A DNA stretch of 64,000 bases from contig NZ_FUWR01000010.1 of the NCBI RefSeq assembly GCF_900167465.1, positions 1-64,000 of the forward strand, written 5' to 3'. Positions within the stretch are counted from its first letter, which is position 1, and every line of letters starts with the position of its first letter. The notes below the pieces were generated by a model. That model saw only the letters and a list, made by a program, of their open reading frames with translations, was not told the DNA's origin and did no database searches. Below are positions 35,685 through 44,761 of the stretch, in pieces. Source of the DNA: Trichlorobacter thiogenes (GTDB taxonomy: Bacteria; Desulfobacterota; Desulfuromonadia; Geobacterales; Pseudopelobacteraceae). The translations under genes were made by a program, and so were the position numbers.

Positions 35685-35867
35685 TTAAATATTCTGCCCT
35701 TGTTCTGTCTGCTTTATGGTCCTTACCATAACACACAAGTCACTAAGTCTGTCTACCTGTTCTTCCTTGGTTAAATGATTCCACTCTTCAGCAAGGTCAC
35801 TGACTTCACGATCCAGAATATTCAATAGGCATCCGGTGTAGAATGTGGGTGTTTGTGTAGTGTTCAT
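35685..35867 (-). CDS. Small element protein (60 aa)
   Basis: An acidic, helical protein (LDREVSDLAEEWNHLTKEEQ, VDRLSDLCVMVRTIKQTEQ). The ATG overlaps the stop of the upstream gene (ATGA), so it is translated by coupling. Third gene of the small leftward operon next to attL. No family recognised. Confidence 0.55.
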   Translation of the reverse strand: MNTTQTPTFYTGCLLNILDREVSDLAEEWNHLTKEEQVDRLSDLCVMVRTIKQTEQGQNI

Positions 35868-36190
35868 GGCTGCTGCCCTGCCGATCTCAGTTTTTCTAAT
35901 AGCTCACTGTATTCACTGTGTGACTTATCAACTGCCAGCTCAAGCAGGTCATTCAGGTCTACCAGTATATTTACAAATCCGCTGAACATATCGTCATCTT
36001 CTCGTAACCAGTCCGGGTCCTCAAGTGCAAGAGTAGAAAGCATTTTAAGTCGGGTTTGACAGGCGAAGAAACACGAGTCAGAAACAAGTTCTTTGTGGGT
36101 TTCGGCTGATGTAATCTGTCCCTGCTGTTGTCTGTTTGTTTTGCGGGCCATGGCTGTTGCTCCTTTCGTGTTGGCGTTTGTTTTAGACAT
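35864..36190 (-). CDS. Small element protein (108 aa)
   Basis: Starts MSKTNANTKGATAMARKTNR after AAAGGGG; a second ATG at 36151 (MARKTNRQQQGQ) has its own AAAGGAG, so two starts are possible. The C-terminal half is acidic and helical (LREDDDMFSGFVNILVDLND). No recognised domain. Coupled to the 60-aa gene behind it. Confidence 0.55.
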   Translation of the reverse strand: MSKTNANTKGATAMARKTNRQQQGQITSAETHKELVSDSCFFACQTRLKMLSTLALEDPDWLREDDDMFSGFVNILVDLNDLLELAVDKSHSEYSELLEKLRSAGQQP

Positions 36191-36203
36191 AGTGTGCGCC
36201 CCT

Positions 36204-36398
36204 TTAAATAAATGCTTCGAGGCGGTCACACAGGAGTTGCAGGCGATCACTTAAGTCGTTTATTGATTCGTGCATGCCCACTTCAAAGTCGTTGTCTGGG
36301 TTGCCTCCAGAAGCTCTGGATAAAATATTTACTTTCAGTACTTCCATTAACAAGTCGTGGTGAATATCGTGCAGTTGATCCTTGGCGGTTTTAGGCAT
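36204..36398 (-). CDS. Small element protein (64 aa)
   Basis: AGGAGG lies 5 bases before the ATG. The product is amphipathic and helical (MPKTAKDQLHDIHHDLLMEV, HESINDLSDRLQLLCDRLEA), similar in style to the tiny proteins at 45.2-45.9 kb. First gene of a three-gene leftward operon with two palindromes upstream. Confidence 0.6.
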   Translation of the reverse strand: MPKTAKDQLHDIHHDLLMEVLKVNILSRASGGNPDNDFEVGMHESINDLSDRLQLLCDRLEAFI

Positions 36399-36495
36399 AA
36401 GTCCTCCTGTTCTGGTTAAGAGAGTGATAAATTCTTTGACTACGCTGCCTGAAAAAAACGTATTGCGTAAGCTATTTTCTTTTGGTAGTCTGCAT

Positions 36496-36513
36496 GTAAC
36501 ATATTGATGTTAC
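36496..36513. promoter_or_regulatory. Palindrome upstream of small operon
   Basis: GTAACATATTGATGTTAC has perfect 7-base arms around ATTG. It lies 98 bases before the first ATG and 9 bases from the repressor-type palindrome. Possibly a second operator; no protein can be assigned. Confidence 0.4.
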
Positions 36514-36521
36514 TTATTTTG

Positions 36522-36542
36522 TGTCCGCAATTATTACGGACA
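36522..36542. promoter_or_regulatory. Operator copy matching the repressor-gene palindrome
   Basis: TGTCCGCAAT and ATTACGGACA flank one T; the arms are complementary except at one position. The same sequence, with G for A, forms the heart of the perfect palindrome at 49243-49275 in front of the repressor gene. Likely a second binding site of that repressor, controlling the leftward genes from 36398. Confidence 0.65.
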
Positions 36543-36553
36543 GACCACCATTA

Positions 36554-36595
36554 AACAAGAAAGCCGCCCTGGTTCCCCGGAGCGGCTTTCTTGTT
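36554..36595 (-). terminator. Terminator of the polyvalent-protein operon
   Basis: A perfect 14-bp stem AACAAGAAAGCCGC/GCGGCTTTCTTGTT over a 14-base loop lies 20 bases beyond the stop of the giant gene. Confidence 0.8.
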
Positions 36596-36614
36596 GTCTG
36601 AATGCTGGTGTTCA

Positions 36615-39600
36615 TTATCCCTGCCGGTTCTGTTTCTTCCTGATCATCAGCGGATACAGAAGCCGTTTCTCTTCAGGCGTTGCCGCTTCCCATACCCGCT
36701 GCGCTTCTTCCAGTGACAGCCGTTTGAATGCCACCTGTACCGGGGCCATCCGTGCATTCTGTGCAATATGGTGGGCCTGTATGCTGCTAATCTTTCTTTG
36801 CTGTACTGCTTCGTTGATCTCCTGTATTGCCTGCCTTGGATCTCTCCGGGTAAGGCTGGTCAGGTGTGCAATCAGTTGGCCTTTTTCAAACTGTTCCTTG
36901 GTTTTGGTGCCTTGCGGCATCCTGCCTTGTACCAGTTCACTTGCCAGCTTTTCTGCCTTGGTCATGTTCATACTTGCCGGGGCTGGCATTATGCCAATCA
37001 GCGGGGCCAGCATGGCTGCTACTGAGCCACCACGTTCTTGTTCTTTGGCAACTCCCTTCATCCAGAACGGTACAAAGGTTTTGGCGGTAAAGCCTGCAAC
37101 CTGCAGCAGTTGCATTGCCGGATTGTCTCCGCTGTGCCTGATCTCAGTACCGTAATAGTCCTTGTTCCTGATTGCGTCACTGATCAGTGAAAGCATGGGG
37201 TGTGTCTTGTGTAGTAGCGTGCTGCCTGGCTGCTGGACGTAGGCATATACGTCCTTCATGTAGGTGGGCAGCATGAACCGTTCAGGGTTGCCCTTTTCAT
37301 CCTTCTTGCCGGTTTTAAAAGCAACCAGGTCTTTCCAATCGTCTGGTGGTTCCCCGGTAAACAGGGCGGTTAAGAGTGCATTGGCAACGGCGGTTGTAAC
37401 CAGCATAGACAGGGTATAGGCTGCCCGGTCTGTCAGTTCCGGTTTCTTTCCGGTAACAAGGCCTTTCAGGTAGCCGGTCAGGTCTTTGATACCGCCGCCT
37501 ACTTCCAGAATGGTGCCGCCTGTCCAGCCGGGTGCCCTGATGATTGCCTGGGTAAGGTTCTTCGCAATGCTATGAACAAAGAGGCGATCATACACCACTT
37601 GCCCCAGACGGCTGTCCACGCGGTTCCATATCATCTGCATGGCTTTACGGGTCTGGTCATGGCTGGCGTTAGGGTTTTGCTTGCTCCATGAATGGGCCAT
37701 TTCAGCAAATACCCCAAATTTCTGCCGGGGCACCAGCCATTCAAGGATTGGTCTGGCTGATTGTTCCACCAGTGCAGGCAGCGCCCTGATTGCAGCACCG
37801 CCCTTGTTACCGTCAGCCCACTTCTGCAGCAGTTCCTGGGTTGTATTGGTTTGAAAGCGGGAATCCATCAAGCGCCTTGCCCCTGCCATCTGCAGCCATT
37901 CCATCATCTGGGGCATTTCCTTGGCTGCCGCTTCATCACCCATCCATGCTTTTAATACCGTATCTCCCAGCTTAGGGTTCAGATACCATGCCGCCGGTGC
38001 CTGTTTCAGATACTTGACAGCCTCTTTGAAGTCGCCCCGTGCAAGGGCCTTGATACCAAGTGCCCCGTGGGATATGACCGCCTCCAGAGAGGTGAAACCG
38101 GCATGGAAAGCAGAACCTACACCAAGTTGAAACTGATTCAGCATGTTGGCGGCCTGCATGTAGCCACGGAAAGGAGCGCCCACGTACTTGTTGGTGTAAA
38201 GGCCTTGGGATAGATAGTTGTTAAAGACCTGGGCCACATCTTCACGGGCAACATAGCGGTAGCTGCTCACTTCTTCAGTCCCGCTTTCAGGGGTCATAAA
38301 GCCCTTCTTGGTCACAATCCCATACTTACCGGCAATGTCAGTGAATCCGTCCGGCATTTTCTCTGCAGCCGGGATCAACTGCACCAGCTCGCTTGCTTCC
38401 ATAGCCTGCAGGGCTACATGGGCATTGATGTACTTATCCATTTCAGCCAGCTTCAAAAACACCAGGTCAATCGGATTAGTTGATACCAGCTCGTGCTTGG
38501 CCTCAATCCCTGCCAGCACATCATCAAATACCCGGCCTTTGGTGAAGCCCTTACCACCTTCGAGCGGGCGTTTGGACAGGCGGCTGATAATCTCTTTTTT
38601 TGCATCCTCCCCACGCTTCCAGATATGGGGGAAGTAGTTCTCGCGGGTCTGCTCAAGGGCACCGGTACCAAGTGACTGCACCTTGGCTGCCTTCTCTTCA
38701 AACATGGCCTTGATGGTATCTGCCAGACGCTGCAGTTCAGGGTTTGCTTGCTGCTGTCCGGTGTCCATCCGCTGCATGAAGTCAATACGCTTGGCTTCCG
38801 GCATGGTGTTAAACAGTTTGTCGGCAAGGGTGATTGAGTGCTGCATCAGGTCAAGCAGCTTGGCAGTGCTGGTGGTGGCTTTCTCAGTCTGATTAACCGC
38901 CTTGTTCAGGTTGCTGATAAACTGCTCTTTGTACCGCTCCCGTGTGCCCATGCCTTCAATCAGGATACGGCCTGCCTCTTCTGCTGCTTCACTTCTCTGC
39001 ATGGGGGCTGTTGCAGCCTTCAGGCCATCCCATGAAGCGGCCAAACCTTCCTTGGCTGTTTTAAGGGCTGGCTTCAGATCGTCTTTAACAAAGGCTGATT
39101 TATCCGCTGCCTTGTTCAGCCTGTCCACGGTTGCTTTAACCTGGGTCAGTTTGTTGTTGATCTCTTTCAGGGAGTAGCGGGGGGATTCGGTAGCGGTTGC
39201 GGGCTGTTGTTCCCAAGCCTTGCCGGTTGCTATCTGTTCCATAATCTGACCGGTTGAGCTGAACAGGTTCCGAATCCTCTGGAAGAATTGATAGATAGCC
39301 CGTAACCAGAGGTGCCCCTTTTTCTGGTCAAAGCTGCCGCTATCTTTCAGACGCTGGTATTCCTGGGCGGCGGCCTCTTCGGTGCCGAACTTGGCAAGCA
39401 GTGTGGTCCGCTGTTTCTCATTCAGTGCCAATGCCATTGCAGCGTGAAAGGTTTCGTGGTGGATCTCGCCAGTACCGGCTTCAGTCAGAGAGATAACAGC
39501 ATCACGTCCCATACGTTGGAACATGGCCACCGGTACTTCGTTGGCGGTTGGTGTACGGCCATAGGATGCTTCAGCAGCCTTGCTGTTAAACTGGATTTCA

Positions 39601-42600
39601 TCTGTGCCGGATATCCTGATTGTTGAACCGTTTTTCAGGGATACGGTGAAACCTTCAGCCCCTTCTTCAATCTCCTGATTAGGGAAAGCCTTGGCAACCT
39701 GATCAATGGTCAGATTGAAAACCGGCCCGCTTTGTTGGCTGGCTGTCTCTGTGGCTGGGTTTTGCTGGTGGGGTGGTGTCTGTGTGCTGTCTTGATCCTG
39801 CAAACCTTCCTGAAGGCTATAGCGTGAATATTCGGTTGTGTTAAAGGTGCCCCAGTTTTCAACCGCCTTAAAGTTGCGGGGATCAAACACAACAGAGTTA
39901 ACCAGCTTGCCTTTTGCAATCAGCAGCACCCCGTCATGGCCTTGTTGTTGGGCCTTTTCCATCGCGGCCCGCGTCATTGCCTTGCCGGTCATAAGCAGTC
40001 GCTTTGGGTTAAGCATCCGCTGGTAGAATTGCTCTGTGGCGTACTGGTTGCCGTGCATGCCGTCAACACCGTCAAGGTGATCTACCGCCCCTTCATGGGG
40101 TGCCATCCAGATCCAGCCCTTTGTTTCAAAACCTGAATGAGCGCCTGCAAACTCTGAATGGTAGCGATTGATTGTGCCTGGCGACGTGTGCCAGCCTTTC
40201 ACCACCACCGGCTTCCCGGTTGCCAGACTGTTTGCTGGAACAGCATCATCAAGGGATATGACCGGGGCGTTATGAGACCAGAGACGGAAAAAGGGGGATT
40301 GTTCGCCACGCTCTGTGTACCAGCGGCCAGCCAGATCCTGCACGGCCTGGGGGTCATGTTGTGCCGCCTGCTGTTCAAAGGTGGGGTCAAACTTGATACG
40401 GATAGCATCAGCAGTAAGGTTTGCAGCAGCCTTTGCTGCAACGGTCAGCGGCTTGGTGGGGCTGTCAAGGGTAGCTGCAACCGCTTTAAAGTCCGGGGCG
40501 AGTTCAGGCTGTTGCCGTGCCATTTCAGACCAGAAAGCGGGATTGTGGTAATGCTCTACAAGGGCTTGTTTGATTGGTCTGGTGAAACGTTCTCCGATGA
40601 TAGGGGTGCTTTCAACCTGTTCTGCAAGCTGGTCTGGAGTGTGCCCAGTAATCCGCTCAAGGGTGGTTCCTCCAAGGTTCGGTTTACCTGTTGCAGCTGT
40701 TGTTGCCCCTTGGTGTACGCCTGCAGTTCTTCCTTCATCAGTTCGTTCATGGTGGGCACCTCCGGTTGTGTCTGCTGTCAGTATACCGCTGTTGTCGGTG
40801 TTTTTCAAAGAGTACATCGGTGCGCTGTCATGTGTCGGGTTCAGGTCAGAAACATCAAAGGGGGCTGCAGAAAGATCTTGTTCAACGTGGGTCTGGTGCT
40901 GGTTGCTGTAGCTGTGCTCTTCCAGCAGTTCGCGCATGGAATCCAGCGGCTTACCCTTACTGCTGATAACATGCAGCATCCCCGCTTTACCTGTTTTGCT
41001 GGCGTGGCGGCTTAAATCTGCAACCGCGTCTTTAATGCTGGCACCCCATTGGGTAATTGCCTGTTCCCGGTTGATACCGCCCAACTTGCCAATGGCGGTT
41101 ACCAGATCATCATGCACCGGATTGACGGCACGGTTTGGCTTGCCGTGCATAGTGGGCGATTTTTGAGACGCAACAGAATTCAGGGTGAATGGGTGAGATA
41201 CCGCGTCCAGCTGCTGCACGGCTGATGGTGTCTCCTGCTGCTGCTGTCCGGTTAGCCGCTTCCACTCCTGTATCAGGGCTTGGCCGGTTTTGTCGAAGGC
41301 CCTGACGTTCATCAGGTGCGTCATGCCGTTGCGTATCTGTTCATCTGCCCAGTGGTTGGCAAGGGATAGTTCATCAGGTTGCGGCATGGTTACCGGCGTC
41401 CGAAACTCAGAAGGTCCGCCCAGCAGTTCAGTAACAGCAGGCCCGGCGCTGCGGATCTTCAGTTTTTCCATCTGTCGGAGTTCTGTTTCTGAAAGCTCTG
41501 CCCCATTGTCCAGCCTGTTCTGCAGAAACTGTAACCGTGCCTCTTGCAGCCGGTTCAGTGGCTGCTGTTGCTGCAGTTGCTGTTCTGCCTGCTGTTCTTG
41601 CTGTACCTGCTGCATCCCCACACCACCAGAAGCAAGGGCTTTACCCAGCGGGCCATCAGATAACGGCTGAATCGGTGCCGCTGTCTGGTCCTGCTCCTGT
41701 TCTGCTGGATGGAATACGCCGGGGGTAAATGGTTGGATGCTGTCTTCATCCAGATTCAGGCCATAGGGGGCGCTGCCGGTTTCTTCGTGGCCATGAATGG
41801 CATCAAAGGAGCGGGCGGCAAAGTTGCTGGCTGCTTCTGGTGATACCTTGGTCAGCTCTGAGTATACCTGTTCTGCTGCTGCTGATCGTAATTCACGGGG
41901 GGCCTGTGGGTTGCTTAGTGCGTCTGCTGCCTGCACCATGCCGCGACTGTGGGCCACATGGGCAGGTATGCCAAAGGGTGCCAGTAGTGCCGTCATACCA
42001 AGGCTGGGAAGCACGGCGCTTTTTGCAGCATTCCACGGGGTTTGCTGATCATAGCCGTAATGTTGTTCCACCCCGGCTTCTGCTGCACTCTGCGCCATCT
42101 CTGTCGCGGTTTCTCCGGCAGCTGTTTTAAAGACCTGTTTGCCGTAATTGGCGGCCATGGTTGGAATGCTGAAGTTTTTAAGAACCTGAGACGCGGCCTG
42201 TTGCTCTACCGGGGCAAGGAACTTTCCAAACAGCGGCCTTGATAATTTACCACCTATGCCCAACAGCTTGCCACCTATGGCACCGGCTGCGGTTTCTCCA
42301 CCCCATTCAATGCCGCCCGTCATTCTGGCAGCATTCAAGGCGTCCTGTACCCGTGGATCGCCCTGCATGGTTGCTGCCTGTTCAGCGGTCAGGCCATGCT
42401 TGGCAAGTCCCTTTTCAAAGGTCTCCTGTGCTTGTGCCATACCGGCAGGCAGGGCAGCCAATGCAGAGCCGCCTATCAGGGCAACACCGGCAGGGGCACC
42501 GACACCGGACAAGGTTAAGCCAACACCGGCAGCAGGGGCTATGCTTTGCGGGATCATCCGGGCACCCTTGGAAAGAGCGTCAACAACAGGGCGGCCTGTC

Positions 42601-42902
42601 GTATCTCCGGGCATCATATCCGGTAGCTTTTCAATGGCGTCAGTGGCCTCAACCAGGCTCTTGCCTTTTTCATAGACGCTGTTGCCGGGACTTGATGAAT
42701 ACTGCATTGCACGTCCGGCCATACGGGGCAGGTCTATAAAAGCCCCGGCCTTCAACTGGCTCCAGATTTCCCCCAGGCCAGAACGTTGTTCCGGTTGGGG
42801 TGGTGGTGGGGCTGGTGACTTGAAAGCCGCAAGCTGCCGGTCAATATCTGCAGAATCAATTTGTACATCATCGAAAAAATTTAAACGGTCATAGAGTCCC
42901 AT
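36615..42902 (-). CDS. Giant polyvalent protein (2095 aa) with ART-like and HExxH domains
   Basis: A multidomain protein of the kind known from phages and conjugative elements as polyvalent proteins, some of which enter the host with the DNA. Visible parts: a Gly/Ala-rich hydrophobic segment at about 120-156; a Gln-rich coil at about 425-465; a segment near 900-1010 (KGWHTSPGTINRYHSEFAG, FETKGWIWMAPHEGAVDHL) resembling ADP-ribosyltransferase-type polyvalent domains; a zincin motif HHETFHAAM (HExxH) near 1148; and a long helical C-terminal half with a membrane-like stretch near 1820-1845. It is the last gene of the long leftward operon and is 3 bases from the preceding gene. Whether it is a virion-internal, injected or secreted protein cannot be decided from sequence. 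Confidence 0.75.
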   Translation of the reverse strand: MGLYDRLNFFDDVQIDSADIDRQLAAFKSPAPPPPQPEQRSGLGEIWSQLKAGAFIDLPRMAGRAMQYSSSPGNSVYEKGKSLVEATDAIEKLPDMMPGDTTGRPVVDALSKGARMIPQSIAPAAGVGLTLSGVGAPAGVALIGGSALAALPAGMAQAQETFEKGLAKHGLTAEQAATMQGDPRVQDALNAARMTGGIEWGGETAAGAIGGKLLGIGGKLSRPLFGKFLAPVEQQAASQVLKNFSIPTMAANYGKQVFKTAAGETATEMAQSAAEAGVEQHYGYDQQTPWNAAKSAVLPSLGMTALLAPFGIPAHVAHSRGMVQAADALSNPQAPRELRSAAAEQVYSELTKVSPEAASNFAARSFDAIHGHEETGSAPYGLNLDEDSIQPFTPGVFHPAEQEQDQTAAPIQPLSDGPLGKALASGGVGMQQVQQEQQAEQQLQQQQPLNRLQEARLQFLQNRLDNGAELSETELRQMEKLKIRSAGPAVTELLGGPSEFRTPVTMPQPDELSLANHWADEQIRNGMTHLMNVRAFDKTGQALIQEWKRLTGQQQQETPSAVQQLDAVSHPFTLNSVASQKSPTMHGKPNRAVNPVHDDLVTAIGKLGGINREQAITQWGASIKDAVADLSRHASKTGKAGMLHVISSKGKPLDSMRELLEEHSYSNQHQTHVEQDLSAAPFDVSDLNPTHDSAPMYSLKNTDNSGILTADTTGGAHHERTDEGRTAGVHQGATTAATGKPNLGGTTLERITGHTPDQLAEQVESTPIIGERFTRPIKQALVEHYHNPAFWSEMARQQPELAPDFKAVAATLDSPTKPLTVAAKAAANLTADAIRIKFDPTFEQQAAQHDPQAVQDLAGRWYTERGEQSPFFRLWSHNAPVISLDDAVPANSLATGKPVVVKGWHTSPGTINRYHSEFAGAHSGFETKGWIWMAPHEGAVDHLDGVDGMHGNQYATEQFYQRMLNPKRLLMTGKAMTRAAMEKAQQQGHDGVLLIAKGKLVNSVVFDPRNFKAVENWGTFNTTEYSRYSLQEGLQDQDSTQTPPHQQNPATETASQQSGPVFNLTIDQVAKAFPNQEIEEGAEGFTVSLKNGSTIRISGTDEIQFNSKAAEASYGRTPTANEVPVAMFQRMGRDAVISLTEAGTGEIHHETFHAAMALALNEKQRTTLLAKFGTEEAAAQEYQRLKDSGSFDQKKGHLWLRAIYQFFQRIRNLFSSTGQIMEQIATGKAWEQQPATATESPRYSLKEINNKLTQVKATVDRLNKAADKSAFVKDDLKPALKTAKEGLAASWDGLKAATAPMQRSEAAEEAGRILIEGMGTRERYKEQFISNLNKAVNQTEKATTSTAKLLDLMQHSITLADKLFNTMPEAKRIDFMQRMDTGQQQANPELQRLADTIKAMFEEKAAKVQSLGTGALEQTRENYFPHIWKRGEDAKKEIISRLSKRPLEGGKGFTKGRVFDDVLAGIEAKHELVSTNPIDLVFLKLAEMDKYINAHVALQAMEASELVQLIPAAEKMPDGFTDIAGKYGIVTKKGFMTPESGTEEVSSYRYVAREDVAQVFNNYLSQGLYTNKYVGAPFRGYMQAANMLNQFQLGVGSAFHAGFTSLEAVISHGALGIKALARGDFKEAVKYLKQAPAAWYLNPKLGDTVLKAWMGDEAAAKEMPQMMEWLQMAGARRLMDSRFQTNTTQELLQKWADGNKGGAAIRALPALVEQSARPILEWLVPRQKFGVFAEMAHSWSKQNPNASHDQTRKAMQMIWNRVDSRLGQVVYDRLFVHSIAKNLTQAIIRAPGWTGGTILEVGGGIKDLTGYLKGLVTGKKPELTDRAAYTLSMLVTTAVANALLTALFTGEPPDDWKDLVAFKTGKKDEKGNPERFMLPTYMKDVYAYVQQPGSTLLHKTHPMLSLISDAIRNKDYYGTEIRHSGDNPAMQLLQVAGFTAKTFVPFWMKGVAKEQERGGSVAAMLAPLIGIMPAPASMNMTKAEKLASELVQGRMPQGTKTKEQFEKGQLIAHLTSLTRRDPRQAIQEINEAVQQRKISSIQAHHIAQNARMAPVQVAFKRLSLEEAQRVWEAATPEEKRLLYPLMIRKKQNRQG

Positions 42903-42905
42903 AAC

Positions 42906-44171
42906 CTAACCCCCATTGACTGCATCCCGCTTGGTTTGGAAGCGGTTGAAGTCTGGCATGTCTATGGCATGTCCGTTCTTTTGGGCCACGGCGTACACTT
43001 TGGCTGCTGCATCATTGTGGGGCATGTGCTGCAGCAGTTTTTGATAGTGCGGTTCATATGCTTTGGGAAGAACTGCGTACTGCCCGCCTTGCCGGTTTGG
43101 TGGCATCATAAACAGCTTGCCATTGGGGTTTTCAGCCTCAGCGTGCAACTTTGCATAGTAGTTCAGCTTGGGGGCTACATCGGTGGGAAGATTAAGCTTT
43201 GACCAATTAGACATTAACCCTTTCACCCGGTCTGTGTAGTCCTTCTGGCCCTGTTCCTGCTGTTTGCCAAGTGCAGCCTGTTGCGCCTTGGCAGTGTTTG
43301 CATCACCAGTAATACCGGCAGCCGTTACATGGGCATCAGCGTTGTATTTTACGCCTGCAAGCTGCTGGTCAGTTGAGTACCGGTCACCCTGGGCTTTAAT
43401 TCCTGCAATAGTCTGGGCCTGCTGATTACCCAGCAGTGTTTTGGCGCTTTCCATTCGGCTATTGAATCCAACCAAATCCTGTGCGGCATTTCTGCGGGTA
43501 ATGCTGCTGGCACGGGGATCATTAAGAATAGCCTGTGCTGCAGTTTCTTTACCGCTCATAACCGGCAGAGCATTAACTGCATTGACCTTGTCAGCGTGTG
43601 CCACCTGTTCGTTATAGGTTCTCCCCTTGTCGTCAAGCAGGCTGTTGCCTGATGTTCCGATACCGGCAATGGTACGCTGGTTGATTGCATCCATCCGGCG
43701 CACACCGTCTGCAGACATGCCTGATTCTTGCATTTTACCCAGGGTCTGCAGGTTGTCTGGTGTTATGCCGGCAATAGCCTTGGGTGTGCTGATAAGGCTA
43801 TTGCCGCCTGGAGCAGAGGCACCAGAACCGGCGAGACTAAAACCGGCAATGGGCTGTACTTGTGGTCGGTTGACAGATGTTGCCAGTGGGCCTGCTATTG
43901 CCTGTGTCGGGTTTTGGGGTGGTGTCCCACCTTGTGGAGATGTACCCGGCTTATAGCCTGCTATGGGTTCAACAGGGGATGTGCTTGGTATCTGGTTTTG
44001 TTTGTAGTAGTTGGAGCCTGCAGTTGTACTGAAGCCATCCGTGGGGGAAGCTGCCAAACCTGCAATAGCAGGGGCTTCTGTTGTTTTTTTCTGCTGTTTT
44101 GAAGGGTCAAATACCTTGCTGGTGTCGTATGAGGTACCAGCTATTCCTTGTTTCATTGTTTCGTCTGCCAT
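42906..44171 (-). CDS. Hypothetical protein with repeated IAG motifs (421 aa)
   Basis: The tripeptide Ile-Ala-Gly, always in the context xxIAGx, occurs eight times, in QGIAGTS, PAIAGLA, EPIAGYK, QAIAGPL, QPIAGFS, KAIAGIT, RTIAGIG and QTIAGIK. The spaces between are of low complexity, rich in Pro, Ser, Gln and Asn. The last 150 residues are charged and helical. No signal peptide is seen. It directly precedes the giant gene, and the two may form one complex, as do internal proteins of some podoviruses (inference). Confidence 0.65.
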   Translation of the reverse strand: MADETMKQGIAGTSYDTSKVFDPSKQQKKTTEAPAIAGLAASPTDGFSTTAGSNYYKQNQIPSTSPVEPIAGYKPGTSPQGGTPPQNPTQAIAGPLATSVNRPQVQPIAGFSLAGSGASAPGGNSLISTPKAIAGITPDNLQTLGKMQESGMSADGVRRMDAINQRTIAGIGTSGNSLLDDKGRTYNEQVAHADKVNAVNALPVMSGKETAAQAILNDPRASSITRRNAAQDLVGFNSRMESAKTLLGNQQAQTIAGIKAQGDRYSTDQQLAGVKYNADAHVTAAGITGDANTAKAQQAALGKQQEQGQKDYTDRVKGLMSNWSKLNLPTDVAPKLNYYAKLHAEAENPNGKLFMMPPNRQGGQYAVLPKAYEPHYQKLLQHMPHNDAAAKVYAVAQKNGHAIDMPDFNRFQTKRDAVNGG

Positions 44172-44183
44172 GGTGTTTCTCCT

Positions 44184-44750
44184 TTAAAGGCTTATTAGTA
44201 CTTCGCTGGTGTCAGGTTCTTCCGGTAGCTCAGGTACTGTAACGATCTGTTCAAACGGTACAGGCGTGGCGCCGTATCCCCGCATGCTAAAATCGTTTAG
44301 TTGATCAATTAAACGGTCAACCGGTTCTTTGAATTGCGACTGATTGCAGGCGTATGACCGGAGCTGTTCTTCGTCGCCTGTCTGCAGGCTGCGGCGGCGT
44401 AGGATCGTGTTGAAGAAAATACCGAAATCGGCATCCTGTTTCCGCAACCGTTCAATGTTGTTGATGTTGTCAAGGGCAAGCCGTACCTTTTTCATGCGGT
44501 CGTCAAACTGTTTGGCGGCGGCACTGTAGGGGGCCTGTGCTGCTGCGGTCAGTTGAATCTTTTCCATTTCAAGCGCTTGCAGATCAGCGGCGTCCTTGCT
44601 GCCGTTGGCGTATTCAACCAGCAGGCAAGGGTACTCCTGTTCTATTTCTGCCAGCCGCTGCTGCCCCTCGTCTCGACGCATGAAAAGCTTGATCCTGGCT
44701 GCCATCAGGCGGTTGTGTTCGCCGGATAATTGCTCTTTGGTAAGTTGCAT
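44184..44750 (-). CDS. Coiled-coil hypothetical protein (188 aa)
   Basis: From MQLTKEQLSGEHNRLMAARI the protein is largely alpha-helical and charged, with coiled-coil stretches (about 5-45 and 75-110). No family recognised. The ATG at 44750 has GAGGGG 7 bases upstream; an extended frame to 44786 overlaps the preceding gene. Part of the long leftward operon. Confidence 0.65.
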   Translation of the reverse strand: MQLTKEQLSGEHNRLMAARIKLFMRRDEGQQRLAEIEQEYPCLLVEYANGSKDAADLQALEMEKIQLTAAAQAPYSAAAKQFDDRMKKVRLALDNINNIERLRKQDADFGIFFNTILRRRSLQTGDEEQLRSYACNQSQFKEPVDRLIDQLNDFSMRGYGATPVPFEQIVTVPELPEEPDTSEVLISL

Positions 44751-44761
44751 GTCTGATCCCC

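Noticed and set aside
40158-41015. 285-codon plus-strand frame within the giant gene
   Set aside because: Cys-rich antisense shadow of the 2095-aa frame; no start signal.
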